Part shown: piece by piece, positions 36,781-46,627 of the stretch
Numbering within the stretch: position 1 is the first letter of the stretch
Layout: the number at the start of each line of letters is the position of its first letter
Source of the DNA: Flavobacterium haoranii
Lineage (GTDB): Bacteria > Bacteroidota > Bacteroidia > Flavobacteriales > Flavobacteriaceae
DNA length: 64,000 bases
NCBI RefSeq assembly: GCF_009363055.1
Contig: NZ_CP045292.1
Span: 2,294,001-2,358,000, forward strand
Direction: 5' to 3'
The notes under the pieces: model-generated
Seen by the model: the letters and a program-made list of their open reading frames with translations, nothing else
Told to the model about the DNA's origin: nothing
Database searches by the model: none
Made by a program: the position numbers and the translations under genes

Positions 36781-39700
36781 ATGTTTTCAAAATTTATTGA
36801 CAGACCTGTATTGTCAACAGTGGTTTCTATTATCATTGTGATATTGGGTGTTTTGGGATTAATGGCTTTGCCCGTATCTCAATATCCTGAAATTGCACCG
36901 CCAACGGTTACGGTTTCTGCAAATTATCAAGGTGCAAGTGCCGAAGTTGTAATGAACTCGGTTGTAATACCATTAGAGGAGCAAATAAACGGAGTTGAAG
37001 ATATGATGTATATGACTTCTACAGCAAGTAATGATGGTTCGGCATCTATAAATATTTACTTTAAATTAGGTACAAACCCCGATTTAGCAGCTGTAAATGT
37101 TCAAAATCGTGTTTCTCGAGCGACTTCTTTATTACCACAAGAGGTAACAAGAGCAGGTGTAACAACTATGAAAAGACAAAGTGATAATATTTTAATATTC
37201 TCTTTGTATAGTGAAAATCCTGAATATGACATGACGTTCTTACAAAACTATGCGAATATCAACATCTTACCTAAAATTAAAAGGGTTCCAGGTGTTGGGG
37301 AAGCAATGGTTTTCGGACAAAAAGATTATTCATTACGTATTTGGTTAAAACCTGATATTATGGCGTCTTACGGATTAGTTCCTTCAGATGTTATGTCTGT
37401 TTTATCAGAACAAAATATTGAAGCTGCACCTGGTCAGTTAGGTGAAAGTGCCAATCAAACTTTTCAATATACTTTAAAATATAAAGGACGATTACAAAGT
37501 ACACAAGAGTTTGAAGAAATAGTTATTCGTTCTACTCAAAATGGAGAAGTTTTACGATTAAAAGACGTTGCTCGTATCGAATTAGGAGCTGTTAATTATG
37601 AGAGTAATACTTTAATGAATGGAAACCAATCTATTGCAGTTGCAATTGCACAAACTGCAGGATCAAATGCTCAAGAAGTAATTGAATGTTCCTTAAAAGT
37701 ATTAGAAGAATCTTCAGTAAATTTCCCCTCAGGAGTAAATTATACTTCATTAGTTAATGCTAATGATTTCTTAGACGAATCAATTTCAAAAGTAATTCAT
37801 ACACTATTTGAAGCTTTCATATTAGTATTTATTGTTGTTTTTGTTTTCTTACAAGATTGGCGTTCAACATTAATTCCGGCTATTTCAGTACCTGTAGCAA
37901 TTGTAGGGACTTTTTTCTTCCTTAACCTTTTCGGATTCACAATAAATATGCTGACGCTTTTTGCTTTAGTATTAGCGGTTGGTATTGTTGTGGATGATGC
38001 TATTGTAGTTGTAGAAGCCGTTCATGCTAAAATGGAGGCTGGTGAACATAATCCTAAAAAGGCTGCGCATAGCGCCATGAATGAAATCAGTGGAGCTATT
38101 ATATCAATTACGTTGGTAATGTCGGCAGTATTTATTCCAGTTTCATTTATTAGCGGTTCAGCCGGAGTTTTCTATAAACAGTTTGGTTTAACATTAGCAG
38201 TTGCAATTGTATTATCAGCAGTTAATGCATTAACGCTTTCGCCTGCTTTATGTGCCATCTTCTTAAAAGAGCATGATAAAGACAAAAAACATAAAGGATT
38301 TTTAGATCGTTTCTACAGTGCATTTAATACTGCATTTGATGCTACAACTCGTAAATATCAAAAATCGGTTCAATTTTTTATTAATAAAAAATGGTTAGCC
38401 TTTTTAAGTATTGCTGTATTTGCAGGGTTGTTTGTTTGGTTAATGAACATTACACCAAAGGCGTTTGTACCTAGTGAAGATACTGGTGGAATTATGTCTG
38501 ATGTGTCATTGCCGCCAGGAAGTTCTTTAGAAAGAACGGAGGAAGTATTATTACAGATAGAAAAAGCTGTTCAAGATATTCCAGAAGTTGATAAAATTTT
38601 GCGTATTTCTGGTAGAAGTTTAATCAGTGGTACAGGTAGTAATTACGGTATGATTATCGTACGATTAAAACCATGGGCAGATAGACCAGATACAAATCAA
38701 CATATTGATGCCGTTGTTCAAGAACTTTTTAAAAGAACTAGTGCTGTAAAAGATGCTAAAGTAATTTATTTTGCGAGACCTACTTTAACAGGTTTTGGAT
38801 TTAGTAGTGGATTTGAAGTTCAGTTACAAGATCAAAAGGTGGAACTATTCAAGAGTTAAATGAAGTATCTGGAAAGTTTTTAGGAGCCTTAAATAATCGC
38901 CCTGAAATTCAATATGCGGCAACTTCTTTCTCACCAAATTTCCCACAATATGAGATTGAATTGAATGTTCCGTTAATCAAAAAATCTGGATTAACAGTAA
39001 ATGATGTTTTAGGAACAATGCAAGGATATTATGGTGGAGTTTACGCTTCAAACTTTAACAAGTTTGGTAAACAATATCGTGTAATGTATCAATCGGAACC
39101 TGAGTTTAGAAATAACCCAGAGTCTTTAAATAAAGTAATGGTTCGTAATAGTAGTGGTACTATGGCGCCAATATCACAATATGTAACGCTTAAAAAAGTG
39201 TTTGGTCCACAAAGTATTTCACGTTTCAACTTGTTTACGTCAGTAAAAATTTCTGGTGCACCTGCTCCCGGATATAGTACAGGTGAAGCAATTACTGCTA
39301 TGGAACAAGTTGCAAAAGAAACTTTGCCTTTTGGTTATGGGTATGAATATTCTGGAATGACACGTGAAGAGAAAAGCGCAGGCGGACAAACAGTGTTTAT
39401 TTTTATGTTATGTTTAGTGTTTGTATATTTCTTATTATCAGCACAATATGAAAGTTATATATTGCCATTTGCTGTATTATTATCGTTACCAGTTGGTTTA
39501 GCGGGTTCCTATATTTTCGCAAACATTTTCAATGTGAGTAATAATATTTACTTACAAATTACACTCATCATGTTAATTGGTTTATTAGCTAAAAATGCCA
39601 TTTTAATTGTGGAATTTGCTGCAGAAGCTAGACGAAAAGGTTTAAGTATAACTCAAGCGGCAGTACAAGGTGCGGTAGCGCGTTTACGACCTATTTTAAT

Positions 39701-39914
39701 GACTTCTTTTGCTTTTATTTTAGGATTGTTGCCGTTAATGTTAGCTAAAGGAGCTGGAGCAACTGGTAACCAGGCAATTGGAACAGGAGCAATTGGCGGA
39801 ATGTTAATAGGAACTGTTATTGGAATTTTAATTATTCCAGTTCTATTTGTGGTGTTCCAATATTTACAAGAAAAAGTGAGTAGCAAACCTGCAATCGAAG
39901 AAGTTAATCACTAA
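36781..39914 (+). CDS. RND efflux permease (AcrB/HAE1 family), frameshifted
   Basis: Two frames join into ~1044 residues, the normal AcrB length. The N-terminus MFSKFIDRPVLSTVVSII, proton-relay aspartates in VGIVVDDAIVVVEAVHAKME (Asp405, Asp406) and partner lysine in LLAKNAILIVEFA are all present. The break is in the four-A run at 38834-38837: one more A turns LQDQKVELFKS-stop into LQDQKGGTIQELNEVSGKFL. Proton-driven drug/bile-salt/detergent export in a tripartite complex with the flanking adaptor and channel. The stop overlaps the next ATG (TAATG). Confidence 0.94.
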
Positions 39915-41320
39915 TGCAAATAAAAATGAAAAACAGAAAAATTAAAATAGGATTTTTGGTTGTATTAGTTTCACTAACATTACAATCGTGTTTTGTAGCT
40001 AAAGATTATAAGGAACCAAAATTAGAAACCGAGAATTTATATAGAACAGAAGCAATTTTAGATAGTACATCTATCGGAATGATTTCTTGGAAAGAATTAT
40101 TCACTGATGCTCAGTTACAGAGTTATATTGAAGAAGGAATTCAAAATAATTTAGATCTTCAAATTGCCATTCAAAACATGGTTGCTGCTGAAGCTACAAT
40201 GAAACAAGGAAAGGCAGGATATTTACCAAATATAGGATTAAATGCTACTTGGACACATCAAGAAACATCCGCTAATAGCCAATTTGGTCGTTTATTTAGT
40301 AGTATCGATCAATACGAATTGTCTTCTAAATTAAGTTGGGAGGCTGATATTTGGGGAAAAATTAGAAGTAATAAGCGCGCAACATTAGCTAGTTATTTGC
40401 AAACTGAAGCAGCTACTAGAGCGGTTCAATCTGATTTAATTGCAAGAATAGCATCGCTTTATTATCAAATGTTAGCTACCGAAGAACAAATTAAAGTAGT
40501 AAAGCAAACCTTGGAAAATCGTGTTCAAAGTGTTGAAGTAATTTCAGCTTTAAAAAAATCGGGAAGTGTAAATGAAGTAGCGGTGAAACAAACCGAAGCA
40601 CAAAAATGGGCTACAGAAATTACGTTGAAAGATTTAGAATACAATTTAAAAGTAATGGAAAATTCTTTCAATTTATTGCTAAATAAAAAACCTGGAACAA
40701 TTGTTAAAACAAGTTTTAAAGATCAAAATATTTCAGCAGATATTAAAACAGGTGTACCTGCTTTATTATTGAGTAACAGACCAGATGTTGTAGCAGCAGA
40801 AATGGGTTTTAGAAATACCTTTGAGTTAGCTAATGTTGCAAGAAGTAATTTTTATCCAGCATTAACCATTACTGCAACAGGTGGATTCCAAAGTTTAGAA
40901 TTAAAAAATTGGCTTTCGGCTAATTCTATTTTTGCAAATGTAATTACAGGTATTACACAACCAATTTTTAATCAACGTCAAAATAAAACACGATTAGAAG
41001 TTGCTAAAGCAAATCAGCAAAAAGCTTATTTAAATTATGAGAAAACACTTCTAACAGCCGGAAAAGAAGTTTCAGATGCATTAGCGAGTTATCAAAACGA
41101 AACAGATAAATTAGTTTTAAGAGAGCAACAATTAAACGCGTTAAAAAATGCTGCTAGTTATTCGGATGAGTTATTAAAATATGGTATGGTTAATTATTTA
41201 GAAGTGTTAACAGCAAAAGATAATGCTTTAAATACAGAACTAAACTTTATTAACAATAAATTTAATCAATTAAATGCTGTTATTACACTATATAAAGCAT
41301 TAGGAGGCGGAAGCCAATAA
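39914..41320 (+). CDS. TolC-like outer-membrane efflux channel lipoprotein
   Basis: A 468-residue NodT-type outer-membrane factor. The lipobox is LVSLTLQSC near residue 26, then two OEP repeats: AAEATMKQGKAGYLPNIGLN and LANVARSNFYPALTITATGG, with long alpha-helical hairpins such as LASLYYQMLATEEQIKVVKQ. A second in-frame ATG at 39926 (MKNRKIKIG) is an alternative start. Completes the tripartite pump with the two genes upstream. Ends 10 bases before a terminator. Confidence 0.93.
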   Translation: MQIKMKNRKIKIGFLVVLVSLTLQSCFVAKDYKEPKLETENLYRTEAILDSTSIGMISWKELFTDAQLQSYIEEGIQNNLDLQIAIQNMVAAEATMKQGKAGYLPNIGLNATWTHQETSANSQFGRLFSSIDQYELSSKLSWEADIWGKIRSNKRATLASYLQTEAATRAVQSDLIARIASLYYQMLATEEQIKVVKQTLENRVQSVEVISALKKSGSVNEVAVKQTEAQKWATEITLKDLEYNLKVMENSFNLLLNKKPGTIVKTSFKDQNISADIKTGVPALLLSNRPDVVAAEMGFRNTFELANVARSNFYPALTITATGGFQSLELKNWLSANSIFANVITGITQPIFNQRQNKTRLEVAKANQQKAYLNYEKTLLTAGKEVSDALASYQNETDKLVLREQQLNALKNAASYSDELLKYGMVNYLEVLTAKDNALNTELNFINNKFNQLNAVITLYKALGGGSQ

Positions 41321-41330
41321 TTAAAATATT

Positions 41331-41357
41331 GCCCTACTCATTTGTAGGGCTTTTTTT
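41331..41357 (+). terminator. Terminator of the RND efflux operon, abutting the next start
   Basis: GCCCTAC / GTAGGGC with a six-base loop is followed by seven T. It ends only three bases before the ATG of the TetR-type gene. Confidence 0.85.
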
Positions 41358-41360
41358 GTT

Positions 41361-41960
41361 ATGGAAGAATCAAAAAGAAAATTTATAGTAAACGAAGCGC
41401 TAAGCTATTTTTTAAAATATGGCGTTAAAAGTTTTACAATGGATGATATAGCAGAAAAGTTATGTGTGTCTAAGAAAACTTTGTATGCTTTGTTTACAAA
41501 TAAAGAAACTTTGCTTTTTGAAACAGTAGATGAGCTTTGGAAAAACTTTTTAGTTGAGGTTCAAGTCATAAATGAAGTAGAAGAATTAAATCCGTTACAA
41601 AAAATAATCAAGATTTATACTTTTTCAATTAGGACGATAAAGTCAATCGATCCTGTTTTTATTCAAAGTTTACAGAAATATCAAAATAAAGTTATGAAAA
41701 GTTTTCTTTCAAACAGAGAACATTTCAGTAAAGGAATTATCAAACCTTTATTAATTGAAGCGCAGGAAAAAGGATTTATAGAAGCCAATTTAGACATCGA
41801 CTTCTTTATTGAAGTAAATTTTGAAAATGTAGATAAACGTATTTGGTACGAAAAAATTATCAGCCAACATTCGGAAACCGAAATAGTAAACTATTTAATT
41901 ACATATCGCTTAAAAGGAATAGCAACAAATCCCAATTTAGTATTACTTACCACGTTTTAA
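41361..41960 (+). CDS. TetR/AcrR-family regulator
   Basis: A 199-residue regulator. The HTH is at ~10-52 (FIVNEALSYFLKYGVKSFTM; DDIAEKLCVSKKTLYALFTN), and the C-terminal ligand-binding domain is all-helical without a recognisable signature. The ATG lies directly after the terminator of the efflux operon, so expression needs read-through or a promoter hidden in the operon end; no TAnnTTTG box was seen close by. Adjacent to an RND pump, so efflux control is likely but unproven. Its last 14 bases overlap the convergent CYTH gene. Confidence 0.87.
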   Translation: MEESKRKFIVNEALSYFLKYGVKSFTMDDIAEKLCVSKKTLYALFTNKETLLFETVDELWKNFLVEVQVINEVEELNPLQKIIKIYTFSIRTIKSIDPVFIQSLQKYQNKVMKSFLSNREHFSKGIIKPLLIEAQEKGFIEANLDIDFFIEVNFENVDKRIWYEKIISQHSETEIVNYLITYRLKGIATNPNLVLLTTF

Positions 41961-42408
41961 AAGGATGTTTGCTTAAATAAGAATTGTAATATTTTACATC
42001 TTCAGTTACTTCTGTTCCTAGCCAATTAGGTTTTTCAAAAGTTTCATCTTCAGTTTGTAATTCAATTTCGGCTAAAACTAAACCTTCATTTTCGCCATAA
42101 AACACATCAACTTCGTAAATATGAGTTCCCACAATTACATCGTAACGAATTTTATCAATAACTCCCGTTTCGCAAAGTTGTAATAGCTTTTCTGCTTCTT
42201 CAATAGCAATTTCCTTTTCCCATTCATAACGAGAAAATCCTTCGCTCTTTCCTTTTATGGTTAAATAACCATTTTCGCCCTTTATTCGAACTCTAACCGT
42301 TCTTTCAGGGTGAGATGATAAATAACCTTGCACAATTCTGTTACTACGACTAAAATCGTCTAAAAACGAATTGTTGTTAACTAAAAATTTGCGTTCAATT
42401 TCAATCAT
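41947..42408 (-). CDS. CYTH domain protein (inorganic triphosphatase-like)
   Basis: A 153-residue triphosphate-tunnel enzyme. The N-terminal EIERKFLV is the ExExK signature; YLSSHPERTVRVRIKGENGY (arginine-rich strand), YLTIKGKS, EWEKEI and EVDVFYGENEGLVLAEIELQ (acidic residues for metal binding) follow. CYTH proteins hydrolyse inorganic or thiamine triphosphate; the substrate here is not determined. A repeat element lies directly upstream (42413-42625). Confidence 0.9.
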   Translation of the reverse strand: MIEIERKFLVNNNSFLDDFSRSNRIVQGYLSSHPERTVRVRIKGENGYLTIKGKSEGFSRYEWEKEIAIEEAEKLLQLCETGVIDKIRYDVIVGTHIYEVDVFYGENEGLVLAEIELQTEDETFEKPNWLGTEVTEDVKYYNSYLSKHPFKTW

Positions 42409-42455
42409 AAAAGATGTTTTCTCAAAAATACTTTATTTATTTTAGTTTTTTTAAA

Positions 42456-42574
42456 CAAAGCGAAGCTTTGTATTCTTTTACGCAAAATAGTTTGAAAAAG
42501 CTCTGAAAACAGGAGCAAAGCAACGCAGAGTTTTTCAAACGATTTTAATCGAAGATTAAAAATTTCTCGTAAAA
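42456..42574. repeat. Multi-hairpin intergenic repeat-like element
   Basis: Four nested or adjacent inverted repeats occur in ~120 bases: CAAAGC-GAA-GCTTTG (42456-42470), an outer TTTTACG / CGTAAAA pair (42476-42482 and 42568-42574), GTTTGAAAAAGCTCTG / CAGAGTTTTTCAAAC (42490-42505 and 42526-42540, one bulge), and TTTTAATC-GAA-GATTAAAA (42543-42561). It is followed by a TTTCTTTTGATTCGTTTTCT stretch which I recall from other Flavobacterium intergenic repeats. A spurious minus-strand frame of 67 codons crosses it. Probably a MITE or REP-like sequence. Confidence 0.55.
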
Positions 42575-42702
42575 GTGTCCTTTCTTTTGATTCGTTTTCT
42601 TTGGACAAGCAAAGAAAATGAATAGTTAAAATAATAGCTTCTAATTTTTATTTTGAGTGAGATTTGCAAAATTGATAATTAATAATAAACTAATTTTGTT
42701 AC

Positions 42703-43811
42703 ATGCTTCAGGAAGAAAAACATAGAAAAATTATTCATGTAGATATGGATGCATTCTATGCATCTGTAGAACAAATGGATAATCCTGAACTCAAAGGAAA
42801 ACCTTTAGCTGTTGGCGGAAGCGAAGTTCGTGGCGTAGTTTCGGCAGCGAGTTACGAAGCACGAAAATTTGGTGTAAAAAGCGCCATGAGTGCTGTTCAG
42901 GCAAAACGTTTATGTCCCGAATTAATTTTTGTGAGACCAAGGTTTGATCGTTATAAAGAAATTTCGAAAAAAATTAGAAAAATATTTTTAGAATATACTG
43001 ATTTGGTTGAACCACTTTCTTTAGACGAAGCTTATTTAGATGTTACTGAAAATAAAAAGAACTTGCAAAGCGCTACTTTAATTGCTCAAGAAATTAGAAA
43101 ACGTATTTACGATGAGGTTGGTTTAACAGCTTCTGCAGGAATTTCAGTGAATAAATTTGTGGCAAAAGTAGCTTCTGATTATAATAAACCAAATGGTCAA
43201 AAAACAGTAAATCCTGATGAAGTTGAAGATTTTTTGGAGAAACTCGACGTAAAAAATTCTATGGTGTAGGTAAAGTTACCGCTGAAAAAATGTACCAATT
43301 AGGAATTTTTACGGGTTACGATTTAAAACAAAAGTCATTGGAGTTTTTAGAGAAACATTTTAGTAACAGCGGACAGTATTATTACCAAATTTCTCGCGGA
43401 ATTCATAAAAGTCAGGTTAAGCCAAATAGAACTTTGAAATCGGTTGGAGCTGAACGCACTTTCTTTGAAAACTTAACTTCCGAAGTGTTTTTAGAAGAGA
43501 AAATAATCAGTATTGCAAATGAACTTGAAAAGCGTTTACAAAAAAGTAAAGTCGCAGGAAAAACCATTACGTTAAAGTTAAAATATTCCGATTTTACTTT
43601 ACAAACTCGCAGTAAAACTTTGCCTTATTTTGTTGCTGATAAAAATTTGATTATCGATGTTGGAAAAGAATTGTTATATCAAGAGCGATTGAAAAATTCG
43701 GTTCGATTACTTGGACTTTCATTACATAATTTGAATACCGAATCTAAAAAAGAAAAAGAGCCACCACAAAAAAGTATATCCGTTCAATTAAAATTTGACT
43801 TTAAAGAATAA
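42703..43811 (+). CDS. dinB: DNA polymerase IV (Y family), frameshifted
   Basis: Two frames join into ~369 residues. Marks: IIHVDMDAFYASVEQM (catalytic Asp), LSLDEAYLDVTENKK (catalytic Asp-Glu) and ASAGISVNKFVAKVASDYNK in the palm, then the little finger (LKSVGAERTFFENLT). The break lies in the six-A run at 43251-43256; one extra A gives LDVKKFYGVGKVTAEKMYQL in place of the stop. It performs translesion synthesis. The repair makes a normal-length protein, so inactivation is unlikely. Terminator directly after the stop. Confidence 0.93.
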
Positions 43812-43839
43812 AAAAACCAGCTGAAAGCTGGTTTTTTTT
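43811..43839. terminator. Bidirectional terminator between dinB and pyk
   Basis: AAAAAACCAGCT and AGCTGGTTTTTT pair around a GAA loop; A and T tracts on both sides serve the convergent genes. Confidence 0.88.
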
Positions 43840-43857
43840 ATGTATAAAAAGAATGAA

Positions 43858-45288
43858 TCATTCAATTTCCGAAATACGTAAAGTATTTACCATACCTTTT
43901 TTCATAATTGGCATTGCTGCAAGATTTACAACCATATCGCCTTTTAGTAGGTAACCTTTTTCTTCACAAATTTTATTTAAATCATCAATAGTATCATCTG
44001 TACTTACAAATTTATCGTAGTAAAATGCGCGAACTCCCCATAATAGGTTTAATTGCGTTAAGATATATTTATTTGATGTAAATACTAAAATGTGTGATTT
44101 TGGTCTCCAAGCAGAAATTTGGAATGCAGTATAACCACTATTTGTTAATGTAGTAATTGCTTTTGCATTAATATCATCGGCCATAATTGCGGCATGATAA
44201 CAAATAGATTTTGTTACAAAACGTTTGGTTCTAATGTGCGGAGCGTTTAACGGAACTTTAATTAATGGAGAGTGTTCAACACTTTCGATAATTCTAGTCA
44301 TTGTTTCAATTACTTGAACTGGATAGTTTCCTACAGAAGTTTCTCCAGAAAGCATAACAGCATCAGCACCATCCATAACCGAGTTTGCAACGTCGTTTAC
44401 TTCAGCTCTTGTAGGAGTTAAGCTTGTAATCATTGTTTCCATCATTTGAGTAGCAACAATTACAGGAATACGTGCAGTTTTAGCGCGGTTAATTAATTTT
44501 TTCTGAATTAATGGAACTTCTTCAGCAGGAACTTCCACTCCTAAATCTCCACGAGCAACCATTAAACCGTCGCAAAAAGCAACAATTTTATCGATGTTTT
44601 CAACCGCTTCTGGTTTCTCAATTTTAGCAATAATTGGAATTTTATGATCTGAATGTTTCGAGATTAAATCTTGTAAATCTGCTAAATCTTCTGGAGTTCT
44701 AACAAACGAAAGTGCAATCCAGTCAACTTTATTCTCAATAGCAAAAATAGCATCACGAATATCTTTTTCTGTTAAGGCCGGTAACGATACTTTTGTGTTT
44801 GGTAAGTTTACTCCTTTTTTAGATTTTAAAGGTCCACCTTGTAATACAACAGCTTCTACTTCAGTGTTTTTGTCTGTTTTTACAACTTCAAATATTAGTT
44901 TACCGTCGTCTAATAAAATATGTTCTCCAGCATTTACATCTCTTGGGAACTCTTTGTAATTCATGTAAACTCTTTCCGCAGTTCCTAATACATCTTCAGC
45001 AGTTGTAAATGTAATTTTATCGCCTTTGTTTACCACAACATCTTCCTTCATTACGCCTACGCGTAATTTTGGACCTTGTAAATCGGCTAAAATTGAAGTA
45101 GTGTATCCAAATTCTTCGTTTAATTCTCTAATATATGCGATTCTAGTTTTAACATCTTCATAATCAGCATGAGAAAAATTAATTCGAAATACATTTACAC
45201 CAGCGTCAATCATTGCTTTCATGATGCTTTTCTCATTACTAGCAGGGCCTAAAGTGGCAACAATTTTAGTTTTTTTGTTTGTTGGCAT
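43858..45288 (-). CDS. pyk: Pyruvate kinase
   Basis: A 476-residue enzyme transferring phosphate from phosphoenolpyruvate to ADP. Signatures: KTKIVATLGPASNEKSIMKA at the start, RINFSHADYEDV, the catalytic lysine region KIPIIAKIEKPEAVENIDKI, metal ligands in DGLMVARGDLGVEVPAEEV and ATQMMETMITSLTPTRAEVN, plus VMLSGETSVGNYPVQVIETM. It starts five bases after the IPExxxVDY gene, continuing the minus-strand group acpP-fabF-rnc-IPExxxVDY-pyk. Confidence 0.96.
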   Translation of the reverse strand: MPTNKKTKIVATLGPASNEKSIMKAMIDAGVNVFRINFSHADYEDVKTRIAYIRELNEEFGYTTSILADLQGPKLRVGVMKEDVVVNKGDKITFTTAEDVLGTAERVYMNYKEFPRDVNAGEHILLDDGKLIFEVVKTDKNTEVEAVVLQGGPLKSKKGVNLPNTKVSLPALTEKDIRDAIFAIENKVDWIALSFVRTPEDLADLQDLISKHSDHKIPIIAKIEKPEAVENIDKIVAFCDGLMVARGDLGVEVPAEEVPLIQKKLINRAKTARIPVIVATQMMETMITSLTPTRAEVNDVANSVMDGADAVMLSGETSVGNYPVQVIETMTRIIESVEHSPLIKVPLNAPHIRTKRFVTKSICYHAAIMADDINAKAITTLTNSGYTAFQISAWRPKSHILVFTSNKYILTQLNLLWGVRAFYYDKFVSTDDTIDDLNKICEEKGYLLKGDMVVNLAAMPIMKKGMVNTLRISEIE

Positions 45289-45293
45289 TACTT

Positions 45294-45764
45294 TTAAAAA
45301 ATTAAATTGTTTTTAGATTTTAGTTTGTTTTGTTCTATTTTGTAAACCAATGAAACATTGGTTATTTCGTTTAGTTTTTTTAAGATAATTTCTGGCTCAA
45401 AATAATCATCTGTATTATCTATTTTCAAGATATAATCTGCAGTTTTAAATTCAGGAATCAAGCTCATTGTTGCATTAACATCATCAAATAAACCTAAATT
45501 ACTGTTTTTAGAAATATAATTACTTTTATTACTTACTAAATGCCAGCATAAATCTTGCAATTCATCATCAAAAATAAAATGTTCGAAAATTGATTTACCG
45601 TCTTTTGACTTTAATTCGACATCAAAATCGTTTTTAGTAAGTTTTATTTCTAGTACTTTATTGATTAAATAAGCAAGTCTATAATCTTCTAAATTTGAAT
45701 GAATTGCAATAAGTTCGTAATCTGAACTTAATAAGTCGTCGATTAGAATTTTATGAATTGCCAT
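45294..45764 (-). CDS. IPExxxVDY family protein
   Basis: About 156 residues from the ATG at 45764 (MAIHKILIDDLLSSDYELIA); a further ATG at 45776 would add only four residues. The family motif is present as LIPEFKTADYILKI (~102-115), with Ala instead of the usual Val before DY. The family is restricted to Bacteroidota and its role is unknown; its fixed place between rnc and pyk suggests a housekeeping function. Acidic N-terminus and no signal peptide indicate a cytoplasmic protein. Confidence 0.88.
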   Translation of the reverse strand: MAIHKILIDDLLSSDYELIAIHSNLEDYRLAYLINKVLEIKLTKNDFDVELKSKDGKSIFEHFIFDDELQDLCWHLVSNKSNYISKNSNLGLFDDVNATMSLIPEFKTADYILKIDNTDDYFEPEIILKKLNEITNVSLVYKIEQNKLKSKNNLIF

Positions 45765-45874
45765 TTTTACACACAAATTTGTTCAAATATAGTATTAATT
45801 AGCTACAAAATTGATAAAATATTCATAAAACAGCCTTATTTTTTAACGAAAACGTTATAGCTACCCTAAAAAAA

Positions 45875-46618
45875 TTATTTTTTCTCAATTTGAGCTTGTA
45901 ATGCAAAATATGCTCTTTGAGAAGCTTTTTCTTCAGCTTTCTTTTTTGAAGTAGCTCGAGCTCGAGCAATAACTTTTTGGTCAATATGAAGTTTTACACC
46001 AAAATATTTTTGTTCTTCGGTTCCATTATCTTCAAAAGTTTCAAATTGAAAAGTTTTTTTCTCTTTTTGACACCACTCAATAATCAAACTTTTATAACTG
46101 ATGACTTTTCCTTCAAGTTTAGGAATATCAACATAAGGTTTAATTACTCTATTTTGAATAAATTTTTCACAAAAAAGAAAACCTTTATCAAGATAAATAG
46201 CACCAATTAATGCTTCAAAAATATTTCCGTGTATATTTTCGCCAAAATGTTGCGGGTTAACTTTACTTTCAACAAGATCGATGAGTCTTAAATCGCGTCC
46301 TAATTCGTTTAAATGTTCTCTACTCACAATTTTTGAACGCATTTTTGTTAAATAACCTTCATCTCCAGTTGGAACTTCATTGTATAAATGTGCTGCAATT
46401 ACACTTCCCAGCATAGAATCTCCTAAAAATTCTAAACGTTCATAATTAAACGGATTTCCTTTTTCGTCAGTCTTATTTGTAGAGCGATGTGTAAAAGCGT
46501 TTTTGTAGAATTTTAAATCAGAAGGTTTAAATCCTAGTATTTTGTAGATTTTTTCAAAAAAAATCCCGTCTTCTGGGGAACGGGAATTTTTTGATATTTT
46601 ACTAAGTAATCTGCGCAT
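45875..46618 (-). CDS. rnc: Ribonuclease III
   Basis: A 247-residue double-strand RNA endonuclease. The RNase III signature NYERLEFLGDSMLGSVIAAH (~55-74) and the second acidic site in NIFEALIGAIYLDKGFLFCE (~128-147) are seen; the dsRNA-binding domain occupies ~170-240 (VKLHIDQKVIARARATSKKK AEEKAS). Processes rRNA and mRNA. It sits 10 bases downstream of fabF in the fatty-acid operon, a typical Bacteroidota arrangement. Confidence 0.95.
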   Translation of the reverse strand: MRRLLSKISKNSRSPEDGIFFEKIYKILGFKPSDLKFYKNAFTHRSTNKTDEKGNPFNYERLEFLGDSMLGSVIAAHLYNEVPTGDEGYLTKMRSKIVSREHLNELGRDLRLIDLVESKVNPQHFGENIHGNIFEALIGAIYLDKGFLFCEKFIQNRVIKPYVDIPKLEGKVISYKSLIIEWCQKEKKTFQFETFEDNGTEEQKYFGVKLHIDQKVIARARATSKKKAEEKASQRAYFALQAQIEKK

Positions 46619-46627
46619 GCTTATATA

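Noticed and set aside
38820..38960. RND permease and other broken genes as true pseudogenes
   Set aside because: Each break is a one-base change in an A/T run, and both halves keep full family conservation, so error is more likely than decay.
42405..42608. Minus-strand 67-codon frame overlapping the CYTH gene start
   Set aside because: It runs through the multi-hairpin repeat, has low-complexity composition and matches no family; it is a by-product of the repeat.
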